The notes: generated from the letters alone by a model not told the origin. Positions 7,757 to 18,163 are shown, counted from the first letter of the stretch. The stretch: 64,000 nt of DNA from Endozoicomonas sp. 8E (GCF_032883915.1 NZ_CP120717.1:4161697-4225696); one strand, 5' to 3'. Numbers and translations are program-made.

Positions 7757-10700
7757 TTAAAGCTTTGATAATATTTTTTTATTGCTTCGGATTCTGTCAC
7801 TGGCATATTCCAGGGCTTCTCGATAATCTTCCATAGCGGCTATGACAACCTCTTCATCATCCCGCAGTTTGGGGCTGGCATATCGCAGGCAATAACCCTC
7901 TCTGCTGACTGCAGCGAGGACGACCTGTTTATCACTCCTCAGCTTTTCACTGACATATTCCAGGCTATATGGATCTATTGCAAGAGCCGCTAAAACAAGG
8001 TCTTTGTCATTTCGAATTCGTTGGCTGGCACATTCTATGCCATGCTTGAGCAAGAAACTCCTGACCCTTTCTTTTTGCCCCCCGAGCAACTGCATCGGTG
8101 GCACATCAAACTCCAGACTGTAACTGTAGGACGGTTTGATAACGTAGTATTGATCTTTAAGATGAGGATACAAGAACTCAACCCATTGAATAGCGTTACC
8201 AGGATGTGACAATAAAAAATGATGTAATAGCTCCCGTAAGATATCTTCAGAGACCTGATCACTCATTAATACTTCCCAAACATTGTCCTTCGATTTGACC
8301 AGACATCGACCTTGATCCATGAACTCTTGTTGATGCTTGCTTAATAACTGGTAACACTCTGGAACAATGCCATCTCGGCTACTATCAACCATTGAGAAAA
8401 GGCAATGCTGAAAGGCGAATCTATTAGCTTCTGCCGAAGCATCGCTGTCAAGACGTTGTGCATCAAGACGTTGTGCAAGCCGGTTAAAGCTCCACCGACC
8501 TCCTTCAAACAGAGTTATTGGACTTAAGCAATGATCCAGACCCACTAATGAACACAATGCATTTGTCAGTTTTACAAAGGCCTCCTGCATGTTTTCGCGT
8601 GATCTCATGCGAGTGCATTCGACGATAATTTCACCCGCTACAGCGTTACAGCTTATCTTCATGCTACCTGCATTTTTATCTAGTTCGATCGCTTTCAGTA
8701 ACTCCACCAGAAACCACATGCGTTTTAACTTGCCGGGTGAACCACTGCCATCAGCACTATGAAAACGGTCAGAAAATTTCAGCCGCAGGGTTCGTCCTTT
8801 CCCCCCCTCTGCACGTTCAAGTAGCTCGATAAGACTCACATGAGTTCCTAACTTCAGGTTAACAATCAAGGCTTCATCCATACAGACGACAATCGCTTTA
8901 CGAAACACTAATCCTTCGAGGGATGCTTTGCAGGCTGGACTCAGTAGCGGTGCCGTTTCACTCGGAGTCCTGTGATCAACATAGGTGATGCGATTTTCCA
9001 GAGAGACCTTGCCCTGACTCGAAGCAAGAGTGATCGGTGCAAGCGCGTTTACGAAGCGCTGATGTACAGCAAAAATCAGTTCATGGACACTCCGGACCTG
9101 CTCAGCCTGAATGGTGTTGAGTGCTTGAAGACAGGATTGCAAATGATGGCAGTCTGCCAGCCAATGACGAAAAATTACCGGAGATAGCTGCCCGTCTTCA
9201 GCAGCTTGCATTGGCATAATGACACTCTCCAGGCCGGATCGGATGGTCTGTTTCAGCGTCTCAAAGCGGTTGGACAAGTGCAGTAATTCATCCAGCAATG
9301 GCTCAACCTGGGATGAACTGCTGTCGCCCGCCAGCCGCAGGAATGCCTCATAACCCTGCAACAGCTTTTCAGCTCCATAAATCAGTCGGCTTATGATCTC
9401 TCTGGTGTCTGCCAATAACTCTGATCGTTGCGGCGACATGCTCAGTTTTATCGGGTTTGCCAGACAATCCAGTCCGCCGCCGGAGGCAAAAAATGCCAGC
9501 AGGCGGGCATTTTGATCCGTGAGCCACTGAAAACCGCTGGCGACCTGACAAAGTGCGTCTTCAGAGGGAGACAAATCATCCCGTGACGGGACGGCCTTTC
9601 CCGGCGGCACATCAGAGAAGGCAGAGGATAAATTTCTGTGACTGGCCAGTTTTCCGGCCAGGTCACCGACAACAATAAAGGCGCCGGGCTCACCGTTAAA
9701 GCGAGCGCAGGCCAGCGTCGCCTGTTGGCCATCCTGAGCGATCACAGCCGCATACTCATCACCGGCCCGCATCAAGGCTATTTTTTCCTGTTTCATGAGG
9801 ATCGCTACATGATCATTGAATCCGGCTTCGGCCAGCACAAAACCTCCTGCCCGTTTCAGGAAGCCGGGCTCAAGCATCCAGTCTTCTGCGTGCCGGGCGA
9901 CGACAATAGCGCCCTTTGGCATAGAGTCTGCCTGTGGTTTTTTAGCCAGCCAGAGTGGTCCGGTGCAGAAGCCTTCACTGATGCCCTCGCCAATGGCCAG
10001 AGTCTCTTTGGGTATGCACATGGCAAAATCCATGCCGCCAGAGAGTCGGGTAACAGGACGCACCTGCAACAGGAACAGACGACCCTGATGATCGATAGCA
10101 AACTCCACATCCACGGGGCAGAGCAAAAGGTCTTCCAGTTTTGTCACTGCATCCCTGAGATCTGAAACCATTTTATCAGTGAGTTTCTGTCCACTGTCGT
10201 CTGATTGAGCATCGGCATTATCAATGATTGTTTCCGAATAGCCGTTATTATTCTTGTGCAAGACAAAGTGACTGGAGATTGTTCCGGGAAAGTACTGATA
10301 GCTGTGAGCTTCTTCTTTGTGATCTTGGCGATAAATATCAATACGATGGGGCCGGTTACCGGACTGCCCTGCCACTACGCCTCTGGGTTGACCACGTGTG
10401 TACTCAACTCTGATGGTATTTTTCTGAAAAGATTGAAAGCTCATGACGACACCGCCGTATCGGCAATCAATGCACTGTTGGATGATCAGTGCCATGGGTT
10501 GCGGTATGCCTTCGGAACAGACTTCAGGCCGGTAACCTGAGGCCATGACCTTAAGGCAGGTACGCAACACGTCCTCTTCTCCCTGGACTTCCGAGAGGTA
10601 TTTGCCCGCCTGGGCATCGCCGTAGTTATCTTCGTTGATGCCGGAACTGCGGACAATAACAGGCTGTGATCTGGAGAGCTTGTCCAGCTGATGGCGAAGA

Positions 10701-11236
10701 GTCCTGATGTGTCGGGCCGCTTCAGAATCTTTAACCTGTTCGTAATAGTCATCACTGGCAACAAATTGCGCCAGACCCAGCAGCCAGTTATCCCTTTTGC
10801 TTTGCTCTGAAGGCGGCAAGGCATTGAGGTGTTCACGGATGTTCTTCAGGCAGGTCTCTGCCTTCAGTTCACGGTCAATCCCGGGGAGATAGTGGTCAAG
10901 GTTATCCAGAGGGTGTTGTTCAAGAGCATTAATGACTTGAGCAGTAACACATTCGAACGGTGGCACAGACAGGCCAACTTTCTTCATGCGCTGCAAAAAC
11001 ATTCCCTTGCCACCAAGTTGTTCCCGGTTGGCGGTAGAACAGCCAGCAGCCTGGTCTGAAACAGGTGACCAGCAGTTGCGCTTGCTTAGCCACGTTGGGT
11101 GGGAAACGTCACTGAGATCAAGATCACTGAAATACCTTTTGAGGGAACAACCAGCCCTGCTGGCTGAACTACCTGCCCCGGTATTCTGCTCTGGGTTCGT
11201 TTTCGGTATTTGAGAATCAATAGTTTCAGGCAACAT
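7757..11236 (-). CDS. Dikinase-like protein, paralogue 3, C-terminally shortened
   Basis: This copy has 1159 residues from the ATG at 11236. Lys77 (GGKG), Arg196 (VRSSG), an intact LLQVRPVTRLSGG and His476 (FNDHVAI) are all present, so the ATP-grasp and swivelling domains look functional. Only four DUF4116-type repeats remain; the protein stops after RIRSNKKILSKL, where sister copies continue for roughly 75 more residues. The truncation point lies about 60 bp from the MITE-like element at 7332-7695, suggesting that an element-associated deletion removed the tail. The first 200 residues closely match paralogue 8, including a shared DRELKAET segment, so the two may have exchanged sequence. Confidence 0.87.
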   Translation of the reverse strand: MLPETIDSQIPKTNPEQNTGAGSSASRAGCSLKRYFSDLDLSDVSHPTWLSKRNCWSPVSDQAAGCSTANREQLGGKGMFLQRMKKVGLSVPPFECVTAQVINALEQHPLDNLDHYLPGIDRELKAETCLKNIREHLNALPPSEQSKRDNWLLGLAQFVASDDYYEQVKDSEAARHIRTLRHQLDKLSRSQPVIVRSSGINEDNYGDAQAGKYLSEVQGEEDVLRTCLKVMASGYRPEVCSEGIPQPMALIIQQCIDCRYGGVVMSFQSFQKNTIRVEYTRGQPRGVVAGQSGNRPHRIDIYRQDHKEEAHSYQYFPGTISSHFVLHKNNNGYSETIIDNADAQSDDSGQKLTDKMVSDLRDAVTKLEDLLLCPVDVEFAIDHQGRLFLLQVRPVTRLSGGMDFAMCIPKETLAIGEGISEGFCTGPLWLAKKPQADSMPKGAIVVARHAEDWMLEPGFLKRAGGFVLAEAGFNDHVAILMKQEKIALMRAGDEYAAVIAQDGQQATLACARFNGEPGAFIVVGDLAGKLASHRNLSSAFSDVPPGKAVPSRDDLSPSEDALCQVASGFQWLTDQNARLLAFFASGGGLDCLANPIKLSMSPQRSELLADTREIISRLIYGAEKLLQGYEAFLRLAGDSSSSQVEPLLDELLHLSNRFETLKQTIRSGLESVIMPMQAAEDGQLSPVIFRHWLADCHHLQSCLQALNTIQAEQVRSVHELIFAVHQRFVNALAPITLASSQGKVSLENRITYVDHRTPSETAPLLSPACKASLEGLVFRKAIVVCMDEALIVNLKLGTHVSLIELLERAEGGKGRTLRLKFSDRFHSADGSGSPGKLKRMWFLVELLKAIELDKNAGSMKISCNAVAGEIIVECTRMRSRENMQEAFVKLTNALCSLVGLDHCLSPITLFEGGRWSFNRLAQRLDAQRLDSDASAEANRFAFQHCLFSMVDSSRDGIVPECYQLLSKHQQEFMDQGRCLVKSKDNVWEVLMSDQVSEDILRELLHHFLLSHPGNAIQWVEFLYPHLKDQYYVIKPSYSYSLEFDVPPMQLLGGQKERVRSFLLKHGIECASQRIRNDKDLVLAALAIDPYSLEYVSEKLRSDKQVVLAAVSREGYCLRYASPKLRDDEEVVIAAMEDYREALEYASDRIRSNKKILSKL

Positions 11237-11308
11237 CAAGATATCCCTCTCATATTAATATTTATCCATAATTCAATGGCTAACGCCTAAAAAATCACCT
11301 ATCTCTCA

Positions 11309-11335
11309 TAGGACAATAATTTTTTTATAAAGTTC
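11309..11335 (-). promoter_or_regulatory. RpoE/ECF-like promoter of paralogue 3 (weak -10)
   Basis: The minus strand has a perfect GAACTT with the same 16-bp spacer, but the -10 reads TCCTA, which deviates from the TCAAA of the other copies. It lies about 73 nt before the start codon. Confidence 0.45.
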
Positions 11336-11431
11336 ACCACTCAGGCTGAACCAGACAACAGGTGAAACAACAATGAGCTGTCAACACAGTTGGCACTGTT
11401 TAACCTTGCCAGAATAAACGCGTTAACTCTC

Positions 11432-11785
11432 TTAAGGGCGAGTCACCATAGGCTGTCCGTCGTCTCTCTTGACTACTATAAATTGGACAAAGGCAGTTCC
11501 TATCGATGACTCATAGGGAGTACCACTTCCAAGGTCATAGGCACTGACGGTAATTTCGTGTACCAGACATGCGCCTCGAGAAGGTGCAGTAAATGCCCCC
11601 CAGGGAGCGAGTGCATAGGTTTGTGTCTCACATTCCCAAAGGGATCCGCCGATGTATCTGATTTCACCATATACCTCGAGGTCAGTTTTATTAACGATAT
11701 GGACATGAGACCAGGCAAAAACCTGAGTTGCAAACAGAAGCAATATGCCCGCGATCATGCTTCCTGACTGTTTTACCTTTAACAT
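11432..11785 (-). CDS. Small putative secreted protein, function unknown
   Basis: The 117-residue product has a convincing Sec signal peptide: basic LKVKQ, hydrophobic MIAGILLLFATQV, then small residues at FA before WSHVHIVNK. That predicts a mature protein of about 90 residues exported to the periplasm or beyond. It has two cysteines (in WECETQ and GACLVH) that could form a disulphide. I do not recognise the family. It is a lone gene between paralogue 3 and the repeat array, with no co-directional partner close by. A 12-bp palindrome (11793-11804) lies just upstream of the start and might be an operator. An alternative start is the internal methionine at residue 10. Confidence 0.6.
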   Translation of the reverse strand: MLKVKQSGSMIAGILLLFATQVFAWSHVHIVNKTDLEVYGEIRYIGGSLWECETQTYALAPWGAFTAPSRGACLVHEITVSAYDLGSGTPYESSIGTAFVQFIVVKRDDGQPMVTRP

Positions 11786-11792
11786 ATTTGGT

Positions 11793-11830
11793 AGTCTTAA
11801 GACTTAAATGCCTGATTATATCACTCAGGC
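11793..11830. promoter_or_regulatory. Short palindromes upstream of the small secreted gene
   Basis: A perfect palindrome AGTCTTAAGACT occupies 11793-11804. A second inverted pair, GCCTGA/TCAGGC, lies at 11810-11830. Their place directly upstream of the start suggests an operator or a weak hairpin; this is not demonstrated. The remaining bases to 12018 show nothing recognisable. Confidence 0.25.
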
Positions 11831-12018
11831 TTCTGACCCTCTCTCAAGGGCAGTATCCGTGCCGTCGTCTGCTTAAGCGACACACTGCAAACCAAAAACC
11901 ACCAGACCGGGTTCTTTCGCTAATATCATTCTTACCGGAGATATGCGGTAAGGCTGTTAAAGTTAGAAAGCACGATGGGTATTAGCAAAATCGTCGTAAA
12001 CCCTCGCCCAATCGAGGG

Positions 12019-12905
12019 TGTCGCAAAACTCCAACAGCTCGTTCCCATGCTCTGAGGTCGTCATTCCCGCGAAGGCGGGAATCCAGCGCCAAGGTGGATC
12101 TCTGCCTTCGCGGGGATGACAAGGCCAGGGGGGGAACCGGGCAGTATGGTTCTGGTGGTGAGTCAGTGTGGATTCCCGCCTTCAAGACTGTCGCAAAAGC
12201 CCAACAACTCGGTCCCATGCTCTGAGGTCGTCATTCCCGCGAAGGCGGGAATCCAGCGCCAACGGTGGATCTCTGCCTTCTCGGGGATGACAAGGCCAGG
12301 GGGGCATCGGGCAGTACGGTTCTGGTGGTGAGTCTGTGTGGATTCCCGCCTTCGAGACTGTCGCAAAACTCTAACAACTCGTTCCCACGCTCTGAGGGTG
12401 TCGCAAAACTCCAACAGCTTGTTCCCATGCTCAGAGGTCGTCATTCCCGCGAAGGCGGGAATCCAGCGCCAACGGTGAATCTCTGCCTTCTCGGGGATGA
12501 CAAGGCCAAGGGGGCATCGGGCAGTACGGTTCTGGTGGTGAGTCTGTGTGGATTCCCGCCTTCGAGACTGTCGCAAAACTCCAACAGCTTGTTCCCATGC
12601 TCAGAGGTCGTCATTCCCGCGAAGGCGGGAATCCAGCGCCAACGGTGAATCTCTGCCTTCTCGGGGATGACAAGGCCAAGGGGGCATCGGGCAGTACGGT
12701 TCTGGTGGTGAGTCTGTGTGGATTCCCGCCTTCGAGACTGTCGCAAAACTCCAACAGCTTGTTCCCATGCTCAGAGGTCGTCATTCCCGCGAAGGCGGGA
12801 ATCCAGCGCCAACGGTGAATCTCTGCCTTCTCGGGGATGACAAGGCCAAGGGGGCATCGGGCAGTACGGTTCTGGTGGTGAGTCTGTGTGGATTCCCGCC
12901 TTCGC
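12019..12905. repeat. Tandem array of about 170-bp units containing REP-like hairpins
   Basis: The phrase TGTCGCAAAACTCC recurs at about 12020, 12190, 12360, 12570 and 12740, a regular 170-bp period with one extra 40-bp partial unit at 12361-12400. Each unit contains a hairpin-forming ATTCCCGCGAAGGCGGGAAT core (e.g. near 12063) and a second near-inverted segment (GATTCCCGCCTTC). The units are nearly identical, particularly the last three. Degenerate pieces continue to about 13030. Open frames crossing the array on both strands are repeat artefacts and are not annotated. Confidence 0.85.
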
Positions 12906-13119
12906 GGGAATGACGAGAATGAAGAGTTTTGCGACAGCCTCCTTCGCGGGAATGACGAGAATGAAGCCGGGAATGACTGGAGTCAACCCATTCCCACGCT
13001 GGGGAGAGTTTTGCGACAGCCTCAATCGGGCGGGGATATAAGACTGGAACCGTATAGATACCCAATAAATCAAACAAAAGACCAACAAATAACCGTGGGG
13101 CACCCAGTTACTGCTGATG

Positions 13120-13200
13120 GAGGCTTCTGCGTAAGTCCAGTCGCTATAGGCTGGCTGTAGCCCGTGAAGTCAGAAGCCTCGCCTGACAAGGCGGGGAGTG
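13120..13200 (+). mobile_element. Possible solo right end of an IS200/IS605-type element
   Basis: A structured segment has a 10-bp inverted pair GAGGCTTCTG (13120-13129) and CAGAAGCCTC (13171-13180) enclosing a small CCAG/CTGG hairpin. It is followed by a CGCCT-GAC-AAGGCG hairpin and GGGGAGTGTCAC. This layout resembles the right ends of IS200/IS605 elements, where the 3' part also encodes the TnpB guide RNA scaffold. No tnpA or tnpB is present. It abuts the stop codon of paralogue 4. The identification rests on pattern only. Confidence 0.4.
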
Positions 13201-16200
13201 TCACTTGAGGTGTTGACTCACTTTGGGGTTTCTTTTTTTTGCTGCCTCAATAAAAGCCTCATTCTGTTTAAGCTCGAAAGCAACAAAAATAAAAGCAGCA
13301 GAATCCTTTTCAATTAAGTCCAGCATGTACTCAGGATCCTCCAATATCGTTTTATTGACGTATATCAGGTTATTAATGTTGGCAGTTATCAAGATTTTAA
13401 TAATGTTTTTATCGCTTCGAATTCTTTCACTGGCATATTTCAGAGCGCCTAAAGAATTTGTAACAGCGGCTATGACAACCTTATCATCATCCTGAAGTGT
13501 CGGGCTGGCATATTGCAGATAATAACCATCTTTAGTGACTGCAAGCATGACGACCTCTGCAACACTCTTGAGCTCCTCACTCACATATTCCAGGCTATTT
13601 GGATGTATTGCAAGAGCGGCTAACACCAGGTCTTTATCATTGCGAATCCGTTGGCTGGCACATTTCAGTCCATTCCTGCGCAGGATATTCCTGACCCTTT
13701 CTTTATGATTACCAAGCGACTGAACCGGTGAAAAATCAAACTGCAGGCTGTAACTGCAGGATGGCTTGATAACAAAGTAATCATCTTTCAAATGAGGATA
13801 CACAAAATCAACCCATCGATTAGCCTCAGCGGGATCTGACAATAAAAAATGATGCATTAGTTCCCTGCGGGTGTCCTCAGGAAGCTCATCACTCATTAAC
13901 ACTTCCCGAGGATTGCCCTCCGATTTAAGCAACCGATGACCATGATCAATAAACTGTTGTTGATGACTGCTTAATAACTGGTAGCAACCGAGATCAATGG
14001 CATATCGGTAACGTTCAGCCATCAAGAAAAGGCAATGTTGAAAGGCAAATCTATTGGCTTCTGCCGCAACATCGCTATCAAGGCGTTGCGCAAGCAAATT
14101 AAAGCTCCACTGCCCCCCTTCAAAAACAGGCCTTGGGCCTAAAAACATATCCAAAGATCTAACAGCCTCTAATGCCCTTATCAGTTTTACAAAGGCATCC
14201 TGCATGGCTTTGGTTGATGTCATTTGCGAGCATTCGACGATCACTTCAGCCGCTGCGGCGTTGCAACCAGGCTTCATGCTCGCAGCATTTTTATCGATAT
14301 TGATCGCTTTCAGTAACTGCACCAGAAACCACATACGCTTTAACTTGCCAGTTGCATCTCTGCCATTAGTGTGGGAAAAATTGTCAGAAATTTTCAGCCG
14401 CAAGGTACATCCTTTTTCCTCTTCTTCATTTTTAAGTAGCTCGATAACGCCGACAAGACCGGCTATCTCAAAGTTAACAATCAAAGTATCATCCATACTG
14501 ATAACAGTCCCTTCAAAATGTCCTGATTCTCCAAGGACTGCTCTGCAGGACGGATTCAATAACGTTGACTTTTCACCCGCGCCACCCGGAGTCGTGCAAT
14601 CAACATAGATGACCTCATCATCTCTGAATAGCATGCTCAGAGTTGAGGCCCTGCTAACCGGTCTCCGGGCTTCTGTCAAGGACCTATACAAGTCAGAGAT
14701 CAAGTCATTGACACTGTCTACCTCCTCAGTCTTCAAAAGATTGAGCGCTTTTAAACAGGTTAGAACGACTTCTTTATCACACTTCAGTTCTTCACTCACA
14801 TATTTCAGGCTGTATGGATGTACGGCAATGCTCGCTAATACAAGATCTTTATCATTTCGAACCCGTTGGCTGGCATATTTCAGTCCCTGACTGCGCAAAA
14901 CATTCTTGATATTTTCTCTGTGAACCCCAGGCGACCGAACGGGTGAAACCTCAAAATTTACACTACAACTGCAGGATGGATTGATAACAAAATATTGATC
15001 TCCCAGATCATACACATCTTCGAACAATGGCGCAGCGTCATCGGGCTTTAACAATAAAAAATGCTGTAAGAGTTCCCTGCGGGTGTCCTCAGGAATTTTA
15101 TCATTCATTAACGCTTCCCGAGGGGGGTTTATTGATTCAGCGAACCGTTGACTGTGAAGAATAAACTGTTTTTGATGATTGTTTAATAACTTTATTAATA
15201 ACCGGAAACAATCCTCATTAATGTTATATCGAGCAGAACAAACCATTAAGAAAAAGCAGTGTTGAAAGGCGAATCTATAGGCTTCTGTCGTAACATCACT
15301 ATCAAAGCGTTGTGCAAGGGTGTTAAAGCTCCACTGATCTCCATCAAAAATGGCTGCTGACTTTAAGCCTTCATCCAGGTTCTTAATGACAGATAACGCC
15401 GTTGTCAGTTTTACAAAAGCTGCCTGCATGATTTGAGGTGATTTCATTCGGGAACATTCGACAATCATTTCACCCGCTACGGCATTGCAACTGAGCTTCA
15501 TAGGATCTGCCTGTTCATCCAGATTGATCGCTTTCAGTAACTGCGTCAGAAACCACATACGTTTCAATTTGCCGTTGCCATCACTGCCATCAGCTCTGGC
15601 AAACCGGTCAGAAAATTTCAGCCGCAGGGTACGTCCTTTCCCCCCTTCTGCTTCTTCAAGTAGCTCGATAAGGCCCACATGATGTCCTAGTTGTAGGTTA
15701 ACAATCAAAGCAGCATCCATAATGATGACAGTCGCTTCACACTCTGATCTTACGAGGCATGCATTGTAGGAGTGAGTGAATAGCGGTACCTTTTTAGCCG
15801 AGTCACCCGGAGTCCTGCAATCTACATAGGTGATGGGCCATATCCTGGTGATCTTGCCCTGACCCGAGGCCAGAGTTACCGGTGCCAGTGCCTTGACGAA
15901 GCGCTCATGCAAGGCAAAAATCAGTTCATGAACACTTCGGAGCTGCTCAGGCGTGTTGGGATTGAGTGCCTGAAGAGATGACTTTAGTTGCTGACACGCC
16001 GTCAACCAGTGTCGAAAAATGCCCATGGATTTCTGACCTTCTTCACCGGCTTGCAGGGGAAGGATGATCATTTCTAACTCTGATTGGATTTTCTCTTTCA
16101 ACGTCTTGAACCGGTTGGTCAGTTCCGGCAATTCATTCAGCCATGGCCCGATTTCGGATGGGTCATTTTCGCCCGCCAGCTGCAGGAATGACTTGTACCC

Positions 16201-18096
16201 ATTCAGCAATGCTTCAGCCCCATGAATCAGCCGGTTTACACTGTCCCTGGTCCCTGCCAGCAACTTTGACCGTTGTGACGACATACTCAGTTTTACCGGG
16301 TTTGCCAGACAATCCAGTCCGCCGCCTGAGGCAAAAAATGCCAACAGGCGGGCGTTTTGATCTGTGAGCCACTGAAAACCGCTGGTAACCTGATCGAATG
16401 TCCCTTCAGCGGGAGACAAATCCTGCCGTGACGGAACGGCTTCGGCTAACGGCACGTCAGCAACAATAGCGGTCAGGCTTCTGTAACTGGCCAGTTTTTC
16501 GCCAAGGTCACCAGCAACGATAAAGGCGCCGGTCTTGCCCATAAATCGGGCACAGGCCAGCGTCGCCTGTTGCCCAGCCTGAGCTTCCACTGCCGCAAGC
16601 TGATCACCGGCCAGCATCAACGTTTTTCCTTCCTGTTTCATAAGGATTGCTACATGATCATTGAATCCTCCTTCAGCAATGACAAAGCCTCCTGCCTGCT
16701 TCAGGAACTCAGGCTCAAGCATCCAGTCTCCAGCGTGATGGGCCACGACAATGGCACCCTCTGGCATAGAATCTGCGTCCTGTTCACTGGCCAGCCAGAT
16801 GGGCCCGGTACAGTAGCCTTCGCTGACGCTCTCGCCAGAGGCAATGGTCTCTTCCGGTATGGGCATGGCGAAATCCATACCGCCAGCGAGTCGGGTAACA
16901 GGGCGCACCTGCAACAGGAACAGGCGACCCTGGTGATCAATGGCAAACTCCGCATCCACGGGGCAGAGCAACAGGTCTTCCAGTATTGTCACCGCGTCCT
17001 TGAGATCTGAAACCATTTTATCCGTGAGTTTCTGTCCACCGTCGCCTGATTGAGCATCGACAGTATCAATTCTTGTTTCCGAATAGCCGTTATTGTGCTT
17101 GTACAGGATGAAGTGACTTGAGATGGTCCCCGGATAGTATTGAACGTCTTCGGCACCTTCCTTGCGATAAATATCGATACGATGGGGCGTATTACCGAAT
17201 TGTCCTGCCACTACGCCTTTGGGCTGACCCTTGGTGTACTCAACCCTGACGGTATCGTCCTGAAAGGATTGAAAGCTCGTAAAGACCCCGCCGTATCGGC
17301 AATCAATGCACTGTTGGATGACCAGCGCCATGGGTTGTGGTATGCCTTCGGGACAGACTTCAGGCCGGTAACCCGAGGCCATGACCTTAAGGCAGGTATT
17401 TAAAACATCGTCTTCTTTTTGAACGACAGAAAGGTATTTGCCCGCCTGGGCATCGCCGTAGTTATCTTCATTGATGCCAGAACTGCGGACAATCACGGGC
17501 TGTGATTTGGAGACTTTGCCCAGCTGAGAGCGCAGAGCCCTGATTTGTCGGGCCGCTTCAGAATCTTTGATCTGTTCGTAATAGTCATTACTGGCAATTA
17601 ATTTCGCCATACCCGACAGCCATTCATCCCTTTTGGTTTGCTCTGAAAGCGGCAGGGCATTGAGGTATTTCCTGATGTTTGCCAGGCTGGTCCCCGCCTC
17701 CGGTTCATAAATAATTCCGGGGAAGTAGCATTCTAAAAGATGGGCATCCAGAGGGTGTTGTTCAAGCGCATTCATGACTTGCGCACTAACACACTCGAAG
17801 GGCGGAACAGACAGACCGGCTGCTTTCATGCGCAACAAAAACATCCCCTTGCCCCCGAATTGTTCCCGTTTGCAGGGAGAACAGCCAGCAGCCTGCTCTG
17901 AAACAGCTAAACGGCAGAGACGCTTGGTTAAAGGGGTTTCGCTGGTCGAAAGGCCAGAGGGAACAGGATTATCGAAATGCCTTTTGGTTGCACTGCGACC
18001 GCTGTTGGATAGACTGCCAGTCCCGGTGTTCTGATTTGAACAGGTTCCCGGGCTTCGGGGATCTAATTTGCCAAAATTTTCAGGTAAAGGTAACAT
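13201..18096 (-). CDS. Chimeric dikinase-like protein with a duplicated C-terminal half, paralogue 4
   Basis: At 1631 residues this is about 370 longer than its sisters. The N-terminal half is standard: Arg204 in VRSSG, LLQVRPVTRLAGG, His481 in FNDHVAI. The helical/RMWFL/DUF4116 half occurs twice. The first copy (about 719-1110) runs through two repeats (KYASQRVRNDKDLV, KYVSEELKCDKEVV) and then switches at LKALN, near base 14760, into a second copy of the helical middle (NDLISDLYRSLTEA). That copy continues with its own RMWFL segment and six repeats to the end. The two copies have clearly diverged, so this looks like an in-frame fusion of two neighbouring paralogues rather than a fresh internal duplication. 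The start is ATG at 18096, preceded by the conserved leader. Confidence 0.87.
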   Translation of the reverse strand: MLPLPENFGKLDPRSPGTCSNQNTGTGSLSNSGRSATKRHFDNPVPSGLSTSETPLTKRLCRLAVSEQAAGCSPCKREQFGGKGMFLLRMKAAGLSVPPFECVSAQVMNALEQHPLDAHLLECYFPGIIYEPEAGTSLANIRKYLNALPLSEQTKRDEWLSGMAKLIASNDYYEQIKDSEAARQIRALRSQLGKVSKSQPVIVRSSGINEDNYGDAQAGKYLSVVQKEDDVLNTCLKVMASGYRPEVCPEGIPQPMALVIQQCIDCRYGGVFTSFQSFQDDTVRVEYTKGQPKGVVAGQFGNTPHRIDIYRKEGAEDVQYYPGTISSHFILYKHNNGYSETRIDTVDAQSGDGGQKLTDKMVSDLKDAVTILEDLLLCPVDAEFAIDHQGRLFLLQVRPVTRLAGGMDFAMPIPEETIASGESVSEGYCTGPIWLASEQDADSMPEGAIVVAHHAGDWMLEPEFLKQAGGFVIAEGGFNDHVAILMKQEGKTLMLAGDQLAAVEAQAGQQATLACARFMGKTGAFIVAGDLGEKLASYRSLTAIVADVPLAEAVPSRQDLSPAEGTFDQVTSGFQWLTDQNARLLAFFASGGGLDCLANPVKLSMSSQRSKLLAGTRDSVNRLIHGAEALLNGYKSFLQLAGENDPSEIGPWLNELPELTNRFKTLKEKIQSELEMIILPLQAGEEGQKSMGIFRHWLTACQQLKSSLQALNPNTPEQLRSVHELIFALHERFVKALAPVTLASGQGKITRIWPITYVDCRTPGDSAKKVPLFTHSYNACLVRSECEATVIIMDAALIVNLQLGHHVGLIELLEEAEGGKGRTLRLKFSDRFARADGSDGNGKLKRMWFLTQLLKAINLDEQADPMKLSCNAVAGEMIVECSRMKSPQIMQAAFVKLTTALSVIKNLDEGLKSAAIFDGDQWSFNTLAQRFDSDVTTEAYRFAFQHCFFLMVCSARYNINEDCFRLLIKLLNNHQKQFILHSQRFAESINPPREALMNDKIPEDTRRELLQHFLLLKPDDAAPLFEDVYDLGDQYFVINPSCSCSVNFEVSPVRSPGVHRENIKNVLRSQGLKYASQRVRNDKDLVLASIAVHPYSLKYVSEELKCDKEVVLTCLKALNLLKTEEVDSVNDLISDLYRSLTEARRPVSRASTLSMLFRDDEVIYVDCTTPGGAGEKSTLLNPSCRAVLGESGHFEGTVISMDDTLIVNFEIAGLVGVIELLKNEEEEKGCTLRLKISDNFSHTNGRDATGKLKRMWFLVQLLKAINIDKNAASMKPGCNAAAAEVIVECSQMTSTKAMQDAFVKLIRALEAVRSLDMFLGPRPVFEGGQWSFNLLAQRLDSDVAAEANRFAFQHCLFLMAERYRYAIDLGCYQLLSSHQQQFIDHGHRLLKSEGNPREVLMSDELPEDTRRELMHHFLLSDPAEANRWVDFVYPHLKDDYFVIKPSCSYSLQFDFSPVQSLGNHKERVRNILRRNGLKCASQRIRNDKDLVLAALAIHPNSLEYVSEELKSVAEVVMLAVTKDGYYLQYASPTLQDDDKVVIAAVTNSLGALKYASERIRSDKNIIKILITANINNLIYVNKTILEDPEYMLDLIEKDSAAFIFVAFELKQNEAFIEAAKKRNPKVSQHLK

Positions 18097-18163
18097 CGCG
18101 ACATCCTGTCATACTAACATTCATCCATAATTTAATTGCCAGAAATTCAATGTATCACCTCAT

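Noticed and set aside
12019-12905. Regular repeats as a CRISPR array
   Set aside because: The whole 170-bp unit is repeated; there are no unique spacers between short repeats and no cas genes.
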